Counted from the first letter of the stretch, positions 1 through 5,197 are shown. The stretch is DNA of 5,473 bases from Deinococcus sp. (GCA_018260275.1 JAGLBK010000176.1:1-5473); one strand, 5' to 3'. Made by a program: numbers and translations. Notes: a model not told the origin generated them from the sequence alone.

Positions 1-18
1 AAAATTCACACCGATTCC

Positions 19-46
19 GACCCCGCCCCTGAAACGTGGCGGGGTC
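19..46 (+). terminator. Perfect 9-bp GC-rich hairpin, possible intrinsic terminator
   Basis: GACCCCGCC (19-27) pairs perfectly with GGCGGGGTC (38-46) around a 10-nt loop. The downstream tract (CGTCTTT, 47-53) is only weakly T-rich, so this is a poor match to a classical intrinsic terminator. It could equally be a transcript-stabilising or processing hairpin between an upstream gene and the capsid operon. Confidence 0.35.
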
Positions 47-59
47 CGTCTTTGGCAAA

Positions 60-108
60 CCGGATTCCTGCCTTGATTTTCCCTTGAAACGGGTCAGCAG
101 GATTCCGG
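60..108 (+). repeat. Imperfect inverted repeat in the scaffold leader
   Basis: CCGGATTCCTGC (60-71) and GCAGGATTCCGG (97-108) are inverted copies matching at 11 of 12 positions, with the mismatch at 65/103. They are separated by 25 nt. It could fold as a long-loop hairpin in the leader RNA or mark a protein binding site; the sequence alone does not decide. Confidence 0.4.
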
Positions 109-136
109 GTGGTATCTCTCTTCGTCCGCGCATTTC

Positions 137-158
137 CAGGGGCCTTTACGGGCCTCTG
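137..158 (+). promoter_or_regulatory. Hairpin directly abutting the scaffold Shine-Dalgarno
   Basis: CAGGGGCC (137-144) pairs with GGCCTCTG (151-158), 8 bp including one G-U, around a TTTACG loop. The stem ends one base before the AGGAGG at 159-164. It could influence ribosome loading on the scaffold gene or protect the 5' end of the transcript. A functional role is inference. Confidence 0.35.
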
Positions 159-164
159 AGGAGG
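159..164 (+). promoter_or_regulatory. Ribosome binding site fixing the scaffold start
   Basis: A perfect AGGAGG lies 6 nt upstream of the ATG at 171. This site argues for the 171 start over the in-frame GTG at 36, which has no SD-like sequence. Confidence 0.85.
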
Positions 165-170
165 CAACCT

Positions 171-743
171 ATGACCGCACCCGAGAACAAACCCGCTGAT
201 GCCCCCGTCACCACGACGACCAATGCTCCAGCATTCGTCGATCACAGCGCGGCGGCAGCAGCGGAGATCACGCGCCTGAACGGGCTACTGGCCGCCGAGC
301 AGGCCAAAACCAGCACGCTGGAAACCCGCGTGCAGGAACTGGAGGTCCAAGTGGACAGCACGAAATCACAAGAACTCGAACAGCGCCTCGCCGCCCTGGA
401 GGCCGAGAACGCCACGCTGAAGACCGAACGCGACACCCTGGCGACCACCCAGGCCCGCGCCAACCTGCTGGCCGACCTGGCGGGCAAGGTGCGTGACCCC
501 GAAGCGGTGGCCGTGCTGATGACCGACGAGCTGCGCCTGAAAGACGGCAAGCCGGACGTGGAAGCCATCATCGCCAAGTACCCGTACCTGGCCCCGGAAG
601 GCGTACAGCAAGCCACAGCACCCAACGGCGCGGGCGGCGTGCAGACCACGGCAGCCACCAACCTGGACAAGGCTGTGGAAACTAAGGACGCCAGCGCCAT
701 CAACGCGGCGATGGACGCCGAACTGAAAGGAGCTAACCAGTGA
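171..743 (+). CDS. Phage capsid scaffolding protein
   Basis: This 190-residue protein lies directly upstream of the major capsid gene, the usual place for a scaffold, which directs assembly of coat subunits into a procapsid and then leaves. Residues 1-25 are Pro/Thr/Ala-rich and probably disordered. Residues about 26-95 form a heptad-like, Leu/Glu/Lys/Ala-rich coiled coil (for example LETRVQELEVQ and LAALEAENATLKTERDTL). A second helical segment follows at 96-140, ending in a KYPYLAPEG motif, then a flexible Gly/Ala/Thr-rich tail, where scaffold C-termini often contact the coat. No protease catalytic motif is seen, so this is not a protease-scaffold fusion. The ATG at 171 is chosen because AGGAGG lies 6 nt upstream. 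The TGA overlaps the capsid GTG (GTGA), implying coupled translation. Assignment rests on coiled-coil character and position. Confidence 0.8.
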   Translation: MTAPENKPADAPVTTTTNAPAFVDHSAAAAAEITRLNGLLAAEQAKTSTLETRVQELEVQVDSTKSQELEQRLAALEAENATLKTERDTLATTQARANLLADLAGKVRDPEAVAVLMTDELRLKDGKPDVEAIIAKYPYLAPEGVQQATAPNGAGGVQTTAATNLDKAVETKDASAINAAMDAELKGANQ

Positions 744-1594
744 TTACCGTCTCTGACCCCATCATCTGGTCTGCCCGGATTCTAAACTATCTGGAAAAGT
801 CGTTCGTGTTCGGCGCGGCCTTCACCAACCGCAACTACGAGGGCGAAATCAAGGACGCGGGCAGCACCGTGCGTCTGCTCCAGGTTGGCCCCGTAACCGT
901 CAAGGACTACGCAGGGACGGTAGACAACCCTGAAACCCTGACCGACAGCGCCATCAACCTGGTCATTGACCAGCAGAAATACTTCAACTTCGTGGTGGAC
1001 GACGTGGACGCCCGCCGCAGTGTGCTGCAACTGGTGGACGAGGGCAGCAAGAACGCGGCCCGCGCCATCAGCGACGTGCGTGACAAGTATGTGGGCAGTT
1101 TCCACAGCGCCATTGACGCTGGCAACGCCTACGGCACCGACGCCGCGCCCATCACCATCGGCTTTGCTGCGGGTGAAACCAGCCCCTACGCGGCATTTCT
1201 GGAACTGACCCAGAAGCTGGACGAGGCCGACGTGCCTACCGTTGACCGTCGCATTGTGCTGCCACCCTGGTTCATTCGCGGGCTGAAGACCGAGTTCGGC
1301 AACCGCGCCAGCAACCTGGGCGACAACATCACCCAGAACGGCATGGCCGGGCAGGTGGACGGCGTGACCGTGTACCAGTCCAACAACGTCGCCAGTGTGG
1401 GCAACGCCAAGTACAAAATCATGGCGGGCATCCCAGTGATTACTTTCGCGGATGCCATCGTGAAGACCGAAACGCTTCGCAGTCAGACCCAGTTCGGCAA
1501 CCTGATTCGCGGCCTGCACGTCTACGGTGCCAAGCTGACCCACCCCCGTGCGATGGCGGTGGGCACCTTCAACCGTGGTCAGTTGAGCAAGTAA
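740..1594 (+). CDS. Major capsid protein (HK97-fold, P22-coat-like family)
   Basis: A 284-residue coat protein that forms the icosahedral head shell. The N-terminus has the pattern seen in small P22-coat-like phage capsid proteins: WSARILNYLEKSFVF (10-24), then TNRNYEGEIKDAG (29-41) and VRLLQVGPVTVKDY (44-57). The middle has DEADVPTVDRRIVLPPWF (161-178), typical of the strand and loop after the spine helix, and a C-terminal beta-rich part (GVTVYQSNN, 208-216). The length is in the usual range for the family. No N-terminal delta domain is evident, which fits a separate scaffold gene just upstream. Start is GTG at 740, with AAAGGAG at 726-732 giving 7 nt spacing and a 4-nt overlap with the scaffold gene. 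The family call is from recognised motif pattern and context, not a search. Confidence 0.9.
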   Translation: MITVSDPIIWSARILNYLEKSFVFGAAFTNRNYEGEIKDAGSTVRLLQVGPVTVKDYAGTVDNPETLTDSAINLVIDQQKYFNFVVDDVDARRSVLQLVDEGSKNAARAISDVRDKYVGSFHSAIDAGNAYGTDAAPITIGFAAGETSPYAAFLELTQKLDEADVPTVDRRIVLPPWFIRGLKTEFGNRASNLGDNITQNGMAGQVDGVTVYQSNNVASVGNAKYKIMAGIPVITFADAIVKTETLRSQTQFGNLIRGLHVYGAKLTHPRAMAVGTFNRGQLSK

Positions 1595-1602
1595 GGCGGT
1601 GA
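1593..1602 (+). promoter_or_regulatory. Extended Shine-Dalgarno overlapping the capsid stop
   Basis: AAGGCGGTGA matches the full anti-SD complement AAGGAGGTGA at 9 of 10 positions. It begins inside the capsid TAA and sits just before the GTG at 1606, selecting that start and suggesting reinitiation by ribosomes finishing the capsid gene. Confidence 0.6.
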
Positions 1603-1605
1603 CCT

Positions 1606-1998
1606 GTGACCAAGGAAGCTGAACAAACCAGCGGCTGGTTCCGCCACCGCCGCTCCGGGCAGGTGTTCGAGGCCGAGGGCTACCAGTACCGCGAGGCCCT
1701 GAAGAACCGCGACCTGGAAGAGGTGACCGGCCCCGGCGAGAAGGGCGACGACTTGCCCAGCAGCAAGCTGGTGGCCCTGCGCGAACGGGTAGCAGGGCTG
1801 GGCCTGGAGTGGACAGCGGGTGACTCGCTGGAAACCCTGAACGCCCGACTGGACGACCACACGGTCACCTTGCGCGGCCAGGCCGAGCAACTGGGCATCA
1901 AGGTCTTGCCCAACTGGAAGCCCGAAACCATCCAGGGCAAGATTGCCGAGGCCACCGCCGCCCGTACAAAGGCGAAAACGCCCGCAGAAGGGCAGTAA
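1606..1998 (+). CDS. Small head-associated protein with duplicated HeH/LEM-like motif
   Basis: A 130-residue protein of uncertain role between the capsid and connector genes. Residues about 11-40 form a compact N-terminal element (GWFRHRRSGQVFEAEG then LKNRDLEEV) like short domains common in small phage structural proteins. Two tandem repeats follow, residues 56-84 and 87-115, aligning without gaps at a 31-residue spacing. Shared positions include V-x-LR, LG followed by a hydrophobic residue, and ET followed by a hydrophobic residue. The second, with EQLGIKVLPNWKPETIQGKIAEA, resembles the helix-extended loop-helix (HeH/LEM-like) motif found in phage proteins. The C-terminus is Ala/Lys-rich. 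Position suggests a capsid-associated or neck-region protein; a nucleic-acid-binding role is possible but unproven. Start is GTG, 11 nt after the capsid stop, with a strong extended SD. Confidence 0.7.
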   Translation: MTKEAEQTSGWFRHRRSGQVFEAEGYQYREALKNRDLEEVTGPGEKGDDLPSSKLVALRERVAGLGLEWTAGDSLETLNARLDDHTVTLRGQAEQLGIKVLPNWKPETIQGKIAEATAARTKAKTPAEGQ

Positions 1999-2001
1999 GC
2001 C

Positions 2002-2373
2002 ATGTCGGGGCCGACTGACCCAAAAGACGCGGCGGCCTGCCTGCTGCTGGCCCAGCGCCATGCCGGGGATGCGGGCGGCTGGACGCCGGAGCAGTGGCAG
2101 GCGCAACTGGCCGAGGACGCAGTGGGGCGGGGCGACCCGCCAGTTGCGTTCTACCGGCCCTACCGCTCGGCCCTGGCCTACCTGCTGCGCCCCGGTCAGG
2201 TCAAAGCACGGAAGGAAGGCGACGCCAGCGAGGACTACTTTGACGTGAAGGCCACCGTGGAACACCTCCGCGACCTGGACGCCGAATGGCAGGCGCAGCG
2301 GATTCCGCCCGAAACCGTGGACGCCGACACGGGTGACACCTGGAACGGGCAGATTGACTGGGGCGGCTGGTAA
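2002..2373 (+). CDS. Probable head-tail connector protein (gp6/gp15-like adaptor)
   Basis: A 123-residue protein in the position of the first head-tail adaptor, which forms a ring under the portal and extends the DNA channel. The central region (about 49-100) is helical, with AFYRPYRSALAYLLRP (49-64), then DYFDVKATVEHLRDLDAEWQAQ (78-99), an arrangement typical of connector helices. The N-terminus carries a helix rich in Ala, Leu and Gln (9-40) and the C-terminus is acidic and Trp/Gly-rich (DTWNGQIDWGGW). Start is ATG at 2002, 3 nt after the previous stop, with AAGGG at 1988-1992. Its TAA overlaps the next ATG (TAATG). Sequence resemblance is moderate, so the assignment leans on gene order; a short hypothetical head protein is the alternative. 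Confidence 0.6.
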   Translation: MSGPTDPKDAAACLLLAQRHAGDAGGWTPEQWQAQLAEDAVGRGDPPVAFYRPYRSALAYLLRPGQVKARKEGDASEDYFDVKATVEHLRDLDAEWQAQRIPPETVDADTGDTWNGQIDWGGW

Positions 2374-2696
2374 TGCTGCTTCCTCAGTTCCGCGACGAGG
2401 ACATCGTCCTGCTGCGCCAGGTGACCGAGCGGGTCAGCCCGGCCCCTGGCCTGCCTAAAGAGACTGTGACCCACCTGGTGACTGACGCTACTCACCGGGG
2501 CTATGTGCAGCCGCTGGGCGTGGTAGAGGCGGTGCGGATGGGCCTGAAGGCGGACGTGGCTCGCTGGCGTGTACGGCTGCCTGGCGGGGTGCAGGTGAAG
2601 CCGGGTGACCTGCTGCGGTTCCGGGGTAAGGACTGGAAAGCCGTGCTGGTGACGCTCTACACCAGCTACACGCGGGTGATTGCCGTGGGGGTGTGA
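2373..2696 (+). CDS. Probable head-closure / head-tail joining protein
   Basis: A 107-residue, beta-rich protein. The features are VTERVSPAPGLPKETVTHLV at the N-terminus and a C-terminal stretch GGVQVKPGDLLRFRGKDWKAV (71-91) followed by LVTLYTSYTRVIAV. The pattern 'V-x-x-GD-hydrophobic-x-x-RG-x-x-W' is characteristic of small barrel-fold head-closure or stopper proteins (SPP1 gp16 / HK97 connector class), which seal the filled capsid and join it to the tail. Start is ATG at 2373, sharing one base with the preceding TAA; there is no strong SD, so translation is probably coupled. The stop overlaps the GTG of the following small gene. The family is inferred from motif and location; the exact identity is uncertain. 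Confidence 0.6.
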   Translation: MLLPQFRDEDIVLLRQVTERVSPAPGLPKETVTHLVTDATHRGYVQPLGVVEAVRMGLKADVARWRVRLPGGVQVKPGDLLRFRGKDWKAVLVTLYTSYTRVIAVGV

Positions 2697-2959
2697 AGGT
2701 GGCAAAAGTCGAAATTGATGTGAAATCTACTGGCGATGGTTGTCAAGGCGTGGTCAAAGTTGACGGCGTCAGTGTCCCCAATGTGAAGAGCACAAGCTTC
2801 TCAGCTCCAGCACAGGGGCACCCGCCTACAGTCACGATTGTCATTCTTGCTGACGAGTTGGTGGCCCGATTTGACGGCGTAGCGTCAGTGGAATTTGAAA
2901 CGCCAGCTAAAAACACAGCTGTGCCCGTCATCCCCCAGGTGATTCGTCAATGCGACTGA
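2693..2959 (+). CDS. Hypothetical small beta-rich protein, lower GC than its neighbours
   Basis: An 88-residue protein (86 if the GTG at 2699 is used) not securely recognised. It contains an alternating hydrophobic pattern (GVVKVDGVSVPNVKSTSF, TVTIVILADELVARF, ASVEFETP), suggesting a small beta-sandwich. It resembles short phage proteins in this position that read as 'DG-x-x-I/V-x-NV-x-S-x-S-F ... P-x-VT'. Two cysteines, C17 and C87, are present. Hand-counted GC in 2701-2940 is 53% (128/240) against 68% (163/240) in 2401-2640, with many A/T third positions. The 2693 start overlaps the upstream stop; GTG at 2699 has better spacing to GGGGGTG at 2687-2693. The C-terminus overlaps the next gene by 10 nt. 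It may be a later insertion (moron-like) or a virion accessory protein. Confidence 0.65.
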   Translation: MKVAKVEIDVKSTGDGCQGVVKVDGVSVPNVKSTSFSAPAQGHPPTVTIVILADELVARFDGVASVEFETPAKNTAVPVIPQVIRQCD

Positions 2960-3318
2960 ACAACATTCGCGCCGCCGCTGTCCGACAACTGGAACAGGCG
3001 GTGGCAATCAAAGCCCAGGAGTTGCGAAACGAGATTGTGGGCAACTTCAGCAGGCCAGGCACAGGCCGCAAGTACCGCAGGTACAACCCGAACCGCATTC
3101 ACCAAGCCAGCTCGCCCGGAGAGGCCCCAGCAATTGACCAGGGGCAACTGGTGCAGGCGATCACGGCCTGGATGGTGAGGCCGGGCCACTGGCGGGTGGG
3201 GGTCGCCGGGGGCGAAATCGGGAAAATCGGGCTGTACCTGGAATTTGGCACGCAGCGGATTGCGCCTCGGCCATTTGTCAGGCCCGCTGTAGAGAAACTC
3301 CGTCGTGGTGGCAACTGA
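2950..3318 (+). CDS. HK97 gp10-like tail completion / neck protein
   Basis: A 122-residue member of the HK97 gp10-like family, proteins at the head-tail interface needed for tail joining or completion. The signature is clear: a basic segment SRPGTGRKYRRYNPN (34-48), then HQASSPGEAPAIDQGQL (51-67), then WRVGVAGGEIGKIGLYLEFGT (81-101), and RIAPRPFVRPAVEKL (103-117). The 'H-x-AS-x-PGE-x-P-x-x-D-x-G-x-L' and 'Y-x-x-xEFGT-x-x-x-x-PRPF' blocks are hallmarks of the family. A helical N-terminus (5-30) precedes them. Start is ATG at 2950 inside the upstream gene, with AGGTGAT at 2937-2943. Its TGA overlaps the next ATG. Length is typical. Confidence 0.88.
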   Translation: MRLNNIRAAAVRQLEQAVAIKAQELRNEIVGNFSRPGTGRKYRRYNPNRIHQASSPGEAPAIDQGQLVQAITAWMVRPGHWRVGVAGGEIGKIGLYLEFGTQRIAPRPFVRPAVEKLRRGGN

Positions 3319-3650
3319 TGGCCCAGGAAGCAGAAACCCTCGGCCTGGCCCAAGCTGCCCTGGAAACCCTGGACATCCCCGCCTACATCAGCCGCGAGGA
3401 AATGACCTCCGACCTGCTCGCTGACCACTTTGTGATTGACCTGATCGCCAGTACAGGCGTGGCCGGGTACGGCACCAACGCCACCACCAAGCGGGTGCAG
3501 GTGACGGCCTACGCCAAGACCCGCACCCGCACCCTTCAACTGACCGACATGGCCCGGAATGCCCTGTTTAGCGCTGGATTCCGCTTTGTGCAGCAGCGCC
3601 CCGCCCTAGACCCCGACGTATACGGGGAAATCTCGGAGTACCGAAGATGA
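3318..3650 (+). CDS. Probable tail terminator / minor tail protein
   Basis: A 110-residue protein between the gp10-like gene and the tail tube gene, the standard slot for the tail terminator (HK97 gp11 / lambda gpU / SPP1 gp17 class), which caps the tail tube and interfaces with the head connector. The N-terminus has a helix (LAQAALETLDIPAYI), and the C-terminal half has the strand-helix-strand pattern seen in this group: TKRVQVTAYAKTRTRTLQLTDMARNALFSAGF (57-88), then RFVQQRP and a C-terminal EISEYRR. The 'RVQVTAYAKT... A-x-NAL-x-x-x-GF' arrangement fits these small alpha/beta proteins. The ATG shares one base with the previous TGA; SD is weak, implying coupling. The assignment combines pattern and synteny. 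Confidence 0.7.
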   Translation: MAQEAETLGLAQAALETLDIPAYISREEMTSDLLADHFVIDLIASTGVAGYGTNATTKRVQVTAYAKTRTRTLQLTDMARNALFSAGFRFVQQRPALDPDVYGEISEYRR

Positions 3651-4141
3651 CGAAAAATCCTGAAGTGACCTACGGTGAGACCAGCCAGTTCCGCTTCATG
3701 CCCCTGCCTGGGCCGACTGAAGTGCGCCCGGCGAACTTTGACGCCCAGGCGCTGTCGCTGCCCGAGCTGACGACCAGCGACATGCCGGTGACCATCTCGA
3801 CCAAGAGCGACGCAGCTCCGAAGATGTACGGATCACCAGCAGCGGGCACAGAAGTGACTTATGCCAAGCCGCGCCCTGACCAGGGGAGCTGGACGGTCAG
3901 CCTGAGCGGGAATGTGCAGCCCACTGCCGATGAGCGGGCGGCTATGGTGGCCCTGTTTGCCCAGGCGGGCAAGTACGTGTGGATTGAACGCCGTACCCAC
4001 CTGGATGACCGAAATGAAGGTGGCTGCGCCATCGTAACCGCGACGGGTAAGCCCGTGCCCGCTGACGGGATCGTGACGTTTACGGCGACGCTGACCGGTT
4101 ATGGCAGAAAGTTCGACGACACGGGCCTCGCTATCCCCTAA
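3647..4141 (+). CDS. Probable major tail protein (tail tube)
   Basis: A 164-residue protein that probably polymerises into the tail tube. It sits between the terminator-like protein and the tail chaperones. The sequence is beta-rich: FDAQALSLPELTTSDMPVTISTKSD (31-55), TEVTYAKPRPDQGSWTVSLSGN (68-89), then a helix DERAAMVALFAQAG (95-108), KYVWIERRTHL (109-119), and a final strand block GIVTFTATLTGYGRKFDD (141-158). The closing 'VTFTATLTGYG' strand before the C-terminus is a common feature of tail tube proteins of the lambda gpV/HK97 type. Length is at the short end of the range and no C-terminal Ig-like domain is present. Start is ATG at 3647, overlapping the previous TGA as ATGA, with GGAG at 3635-3638. 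Confidence 0.78.
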   Translation: MTKNPEVTYGETSQFRFMPLPGPTEVRPANFDAQALSLPELTTSDMPVTISTKSDAAPKMYGSPAAGTEVTYAKPRPDQGSWTVSLSGNVQPTADERAAMVALFAQAGKYVWIERRTHLDDRNEGGCAIVTATGKPVPADGIVTFTATLTGYGRKFDDTGLAIP

Positions 4142-4143
4142 AC

Positions 4144-4383
4144 GTGGAACTTATTGCCACCACGCGGCCCCCGGTGGCCTGTGGCTACGGCGCGTACCTC
4201 ATCAAAGGGGGTACGCGCCTGCGCTGTGGGCTGCTATTCGTCAGGAAAGGCACTCGCCAGACCACCCTGACTTTCCGCGACCCCGACACCAAACAAAGAA
4301 TCCGCGTGCGCCTGCCGAAAGAAGCGGTGAATGCCAAGGGGCACGCGAAATTTGACCGGATAGAACTGGAGGTGCTGTCATGA
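4144..4383 (+). CDS. Hypothetical small protein between tail tube and chaperone genes
   Basis: A 79-residue protein I do not recognise. It is basic and probably beta-rich, with segments ELIATTRPPVACGYGAYLI, RLRCGLLFVRKG and QTTLTFRDPDTKQRIRVRLP, and ends in an amphipathic DRIELEVLS. Two cysteines (C13, C28) are present but no metal-binding set. It begins with GTG 2 nt after the tail tube TAA; no clear SD is visible, so expression probably depends on reinitiation. The stop overlaps the chaperone ATG (ATGA), and an SD for that next gene lies inside its 3' end. The tight fit in the operon supports it as a real gene. The overlapping frame at 4101-4355 is arginine/proline-rich and looks like a shadow. 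Function unknown; a tail accessory role is only positional. Confidence 0.65.
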   Translation: MELIATTRPPVACGYGAYLIKGGTRLRCGLLFVRKGTRQTTLTFRDPDTKQRIRVRLPKEAVNAKGHAKFDRIELEVLS

Positions 4384-4763
4384 CCAAAAAGACCATGCTG
4401 GACATCACGGGCGACACCCGTGGCGAACTGGGTATCCCCGTGCCACAGAAGGCCAAAGACCGTCTGACGGCTCTGAACGCCACGTTACCCGCCGCCGAGC
4501 AAATCGTCATCCCTGACGAGATCACCCTGTATCTGGTGGAGTCGGACCTTGATGAGCGGCGCAAATTCTCTGAAAAGGAGGCTCTGTTACGGGCACAGAA
4601 CAAACCTGAAGAGTACATGACCGAGCTGATGATGATGCGGGCCGCGTCAGACACCGACGAGCGCGTGGTACGGGAGATGATCCGGGTGGCCGTGCCCAGC
4701 AAAATCGCTGCAATTACGCACGCCTGTATCCACGGTGAGCTCCCAAAAGTGGTGGGGGGCTAA
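4380..4763 (+). CDS. Tail assembly chaperone, G-like product
   Basis: A 127-residue protein in the position of lambda gpG-type chaperones, which coat the tape measure protein and recruit tail tube subunits during tail assembly. They are not in the finished virion. It is rich in acidic and helical segments: IPDEITLYLVESDLDERRKFSEKEALLRAQ (44-73), EEYMTELMMMRAASDTDERVVREMIRVAVP (77-106), then KIAAITHACIHGELPKVVGG. Start is ATG at 4380 with GGAGGTG at 4368-4374, 5 nt spacing, overlapping the previous stop by 4 nt. The 3' end carries two slippery heptamers and a hairpin, so a fraction of ribosomes should continue in the -1 frame to make a G-T fusion. Its position just before the frameshift and the tape measure is the main support. 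Confidence 0.82.
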   Translation: MTKKTMLDITGDTRGELGIPVPQKAKDRLTALNATLPAAEQIVIPDEITLYLVESDLDERRKFSEKEALLRAQNKPEEYMTELMMMRAASDTDERVVREMIRVAVPSKIAAITHACIHGELPKVVGG

Positions 4764-4771
4764 CCCCCTAC
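4742..4771 (+). promoter_or_regulatory. Programmed -1 ribosomal frameshift element
   Basis: In the G frame, positions 4742-4748 read C CCA AAA, a canonical X XXY YYZ slippery heptamer. After a 3-nt spacer, GTGGGGGG (4752-4759) pairs with CCCCCTAC (4764-4771), 8 bp with one G-U, closing a CTAA tetraloop that contains the G stop codon (4761-4763). If the lower pairs are open, the spacer is about 6 nt. A second heptamer, G GGG GGC (4754-4760), lies immediately before the stop. Either shift leads into the open -1 frame through to 5197. This arrangement matches the known G/GT frameshift of siphophages. The heptamers, stem and open frame are directly visible; efficiency and the site used are not. 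Confidence 0.82.
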
Positions 4772-5197
4772 GACCCCGATTGGGGAGACCTCTCACCTGA
4801 GATGCGCCTGGAGCGGGAAATGGCTCTGTTCACCCACCTGTACGGCATCAAACCGTGGGAAGTCAAGAAATTGACCGAGACACAACTGGTCGGCTTGATG
4901 CGGCAGATGTCATGGCTGTTGTTCCTGCGTGACCGCCCCATGCGGGACTACCAGTTCATGAAGCTAGACCACAAGAAGCTGGCAAACCCTGACCCAGATG
5001 AATTACCTGACCCAAGTACCACCAAGGCCAGAAAAGTTTATTTTGCGGGTTATGGGTTGCCAGAGCACGTAGGTGCGTGGCCTACCCGTCACGCCGCCCG
5101 CGACTTCGTGCAGGCTTTGAAGAAAAAACGAGTGCCAAACTGGGTGCTGGCTATCGCCCCGCCCATCAAAGAACTTGAAGAACTCGCTCAAAGTTAG
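4760..5197 (+). CDS. Tail assembly chaperone T domain, expressed as G-T frameshift fusion
   Basis: This open frame continues G after a -1 shift. From 4760 it encodes LTPYDPDWGDLSPE, then the stretch starting at the ATG at 4802 (131 residues from there). The fusion would total 272 residues from either slippery site. The T part contains LEREMALFTHLYGIKPWEVKKL (typical of T extensions, which recruit tail tube subunits), a helical LMRQMSWLLFLRDRP, and a C-terminal basic-helical region. The ATG at 4802 has only a distant GGGGAGA (4782-4788, 13 nt away), so independent initiation is unlikely. The coding-like sequence upstream of 4802 and its phase with the slippery sites support fusion. A separate protein from 4802 remains the alternative. 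The frame ends in TAG just before a strong terminator. Confidence 0.8.
   Translation, partial: LTPYDPDWGDLSPEMRLEREMALFTHLYGIKPWEVKKLTETQLVGLMRQMSWLLFLRDRPMRDYQFMKLDHKKLANPDPDELPDPSTTKARKVYFAGYGLPEHVGAWPTRHAARDFVQALKKKRVPNWVLAIAPPIKELEELAQS

Larger units (their letters stand above)
1..170 (+). other. Leader/intergenic region upstream of the scaffold gene
   Basis: No convincing gene is visible here. All three + frames enter from the left edge open and stop at 30-32, 74-76 and 85-87, so one of these short tails could be the C-terminus of an upstream gene (portal, protease or minor head protein would be expected from phage gene order), but nothing identifies which. The region contains three inverted repeats (19-46, 60-108, 137-158) and ends with an AGGAGG ribosome binding site. 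The frame of the scaffold gene happens to stay open upstream to a GTG at 36, but that stretch has no SD and looks non-coding. No convincing -35/-10 pair was found. Confidence 0.5.

Noticed and set aside
73..118. Possible sigma-70-type promoter using TTGATT or TTGAAA
   Set aside because: No acceptable -10 element occurs 16-18 nt downstream; the nearest TATCTC is 23 nt from TTGAAA.
36..170. In-frame N-terminal extension of the scaffold gene from GTG at 36
   Set aside because: No SD precedes 36, the extension reads as Arg/Pro/Gly-rich low-quality coding sequence, and a perfect AGGAGG sits 6 nt before the ATG at 171.
782..1543. Minus-strand open frame of 253 codons opposite the capsid gene
   Set aside because: The capsid reading on the + strand is strongly supported; the antisense product is Val/His/Gly-rich and typical of a shadow frame.
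1943..2248. Alternative + frame of 101 codons overlapping the connector gene
   Set aside because: Arg/Pro-rich translation with no recognisable pattern, and it conflicts with two neatly abutting genes in other frames.
1579..2265. Long minus-strand open frame of 228 codons
   Set aside because: It lies opposite well-supported + strand phage genes, its composition is what reverse reading of GC-rich coding DNA produces, and no phage or other family is recognisable.
4101..4355. Alternative + frame of 84 codons overlapping the tail tube and 4144 genes
   Set aside because: Arg/Pro/His-rich shadow composition; the 4144-4383 frame fits the operon junctions on both sides.
4774..4802. Additional small hairpins downstream of the G stop (CCCC/GGGG at 4774-4785, TCTC/GAGA around 4791-4802)
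   Set aside because: Four-base stems are expected by chance in GC-rich DNA, and the stem at 4752-4771 already explains a frameshift stimulator.
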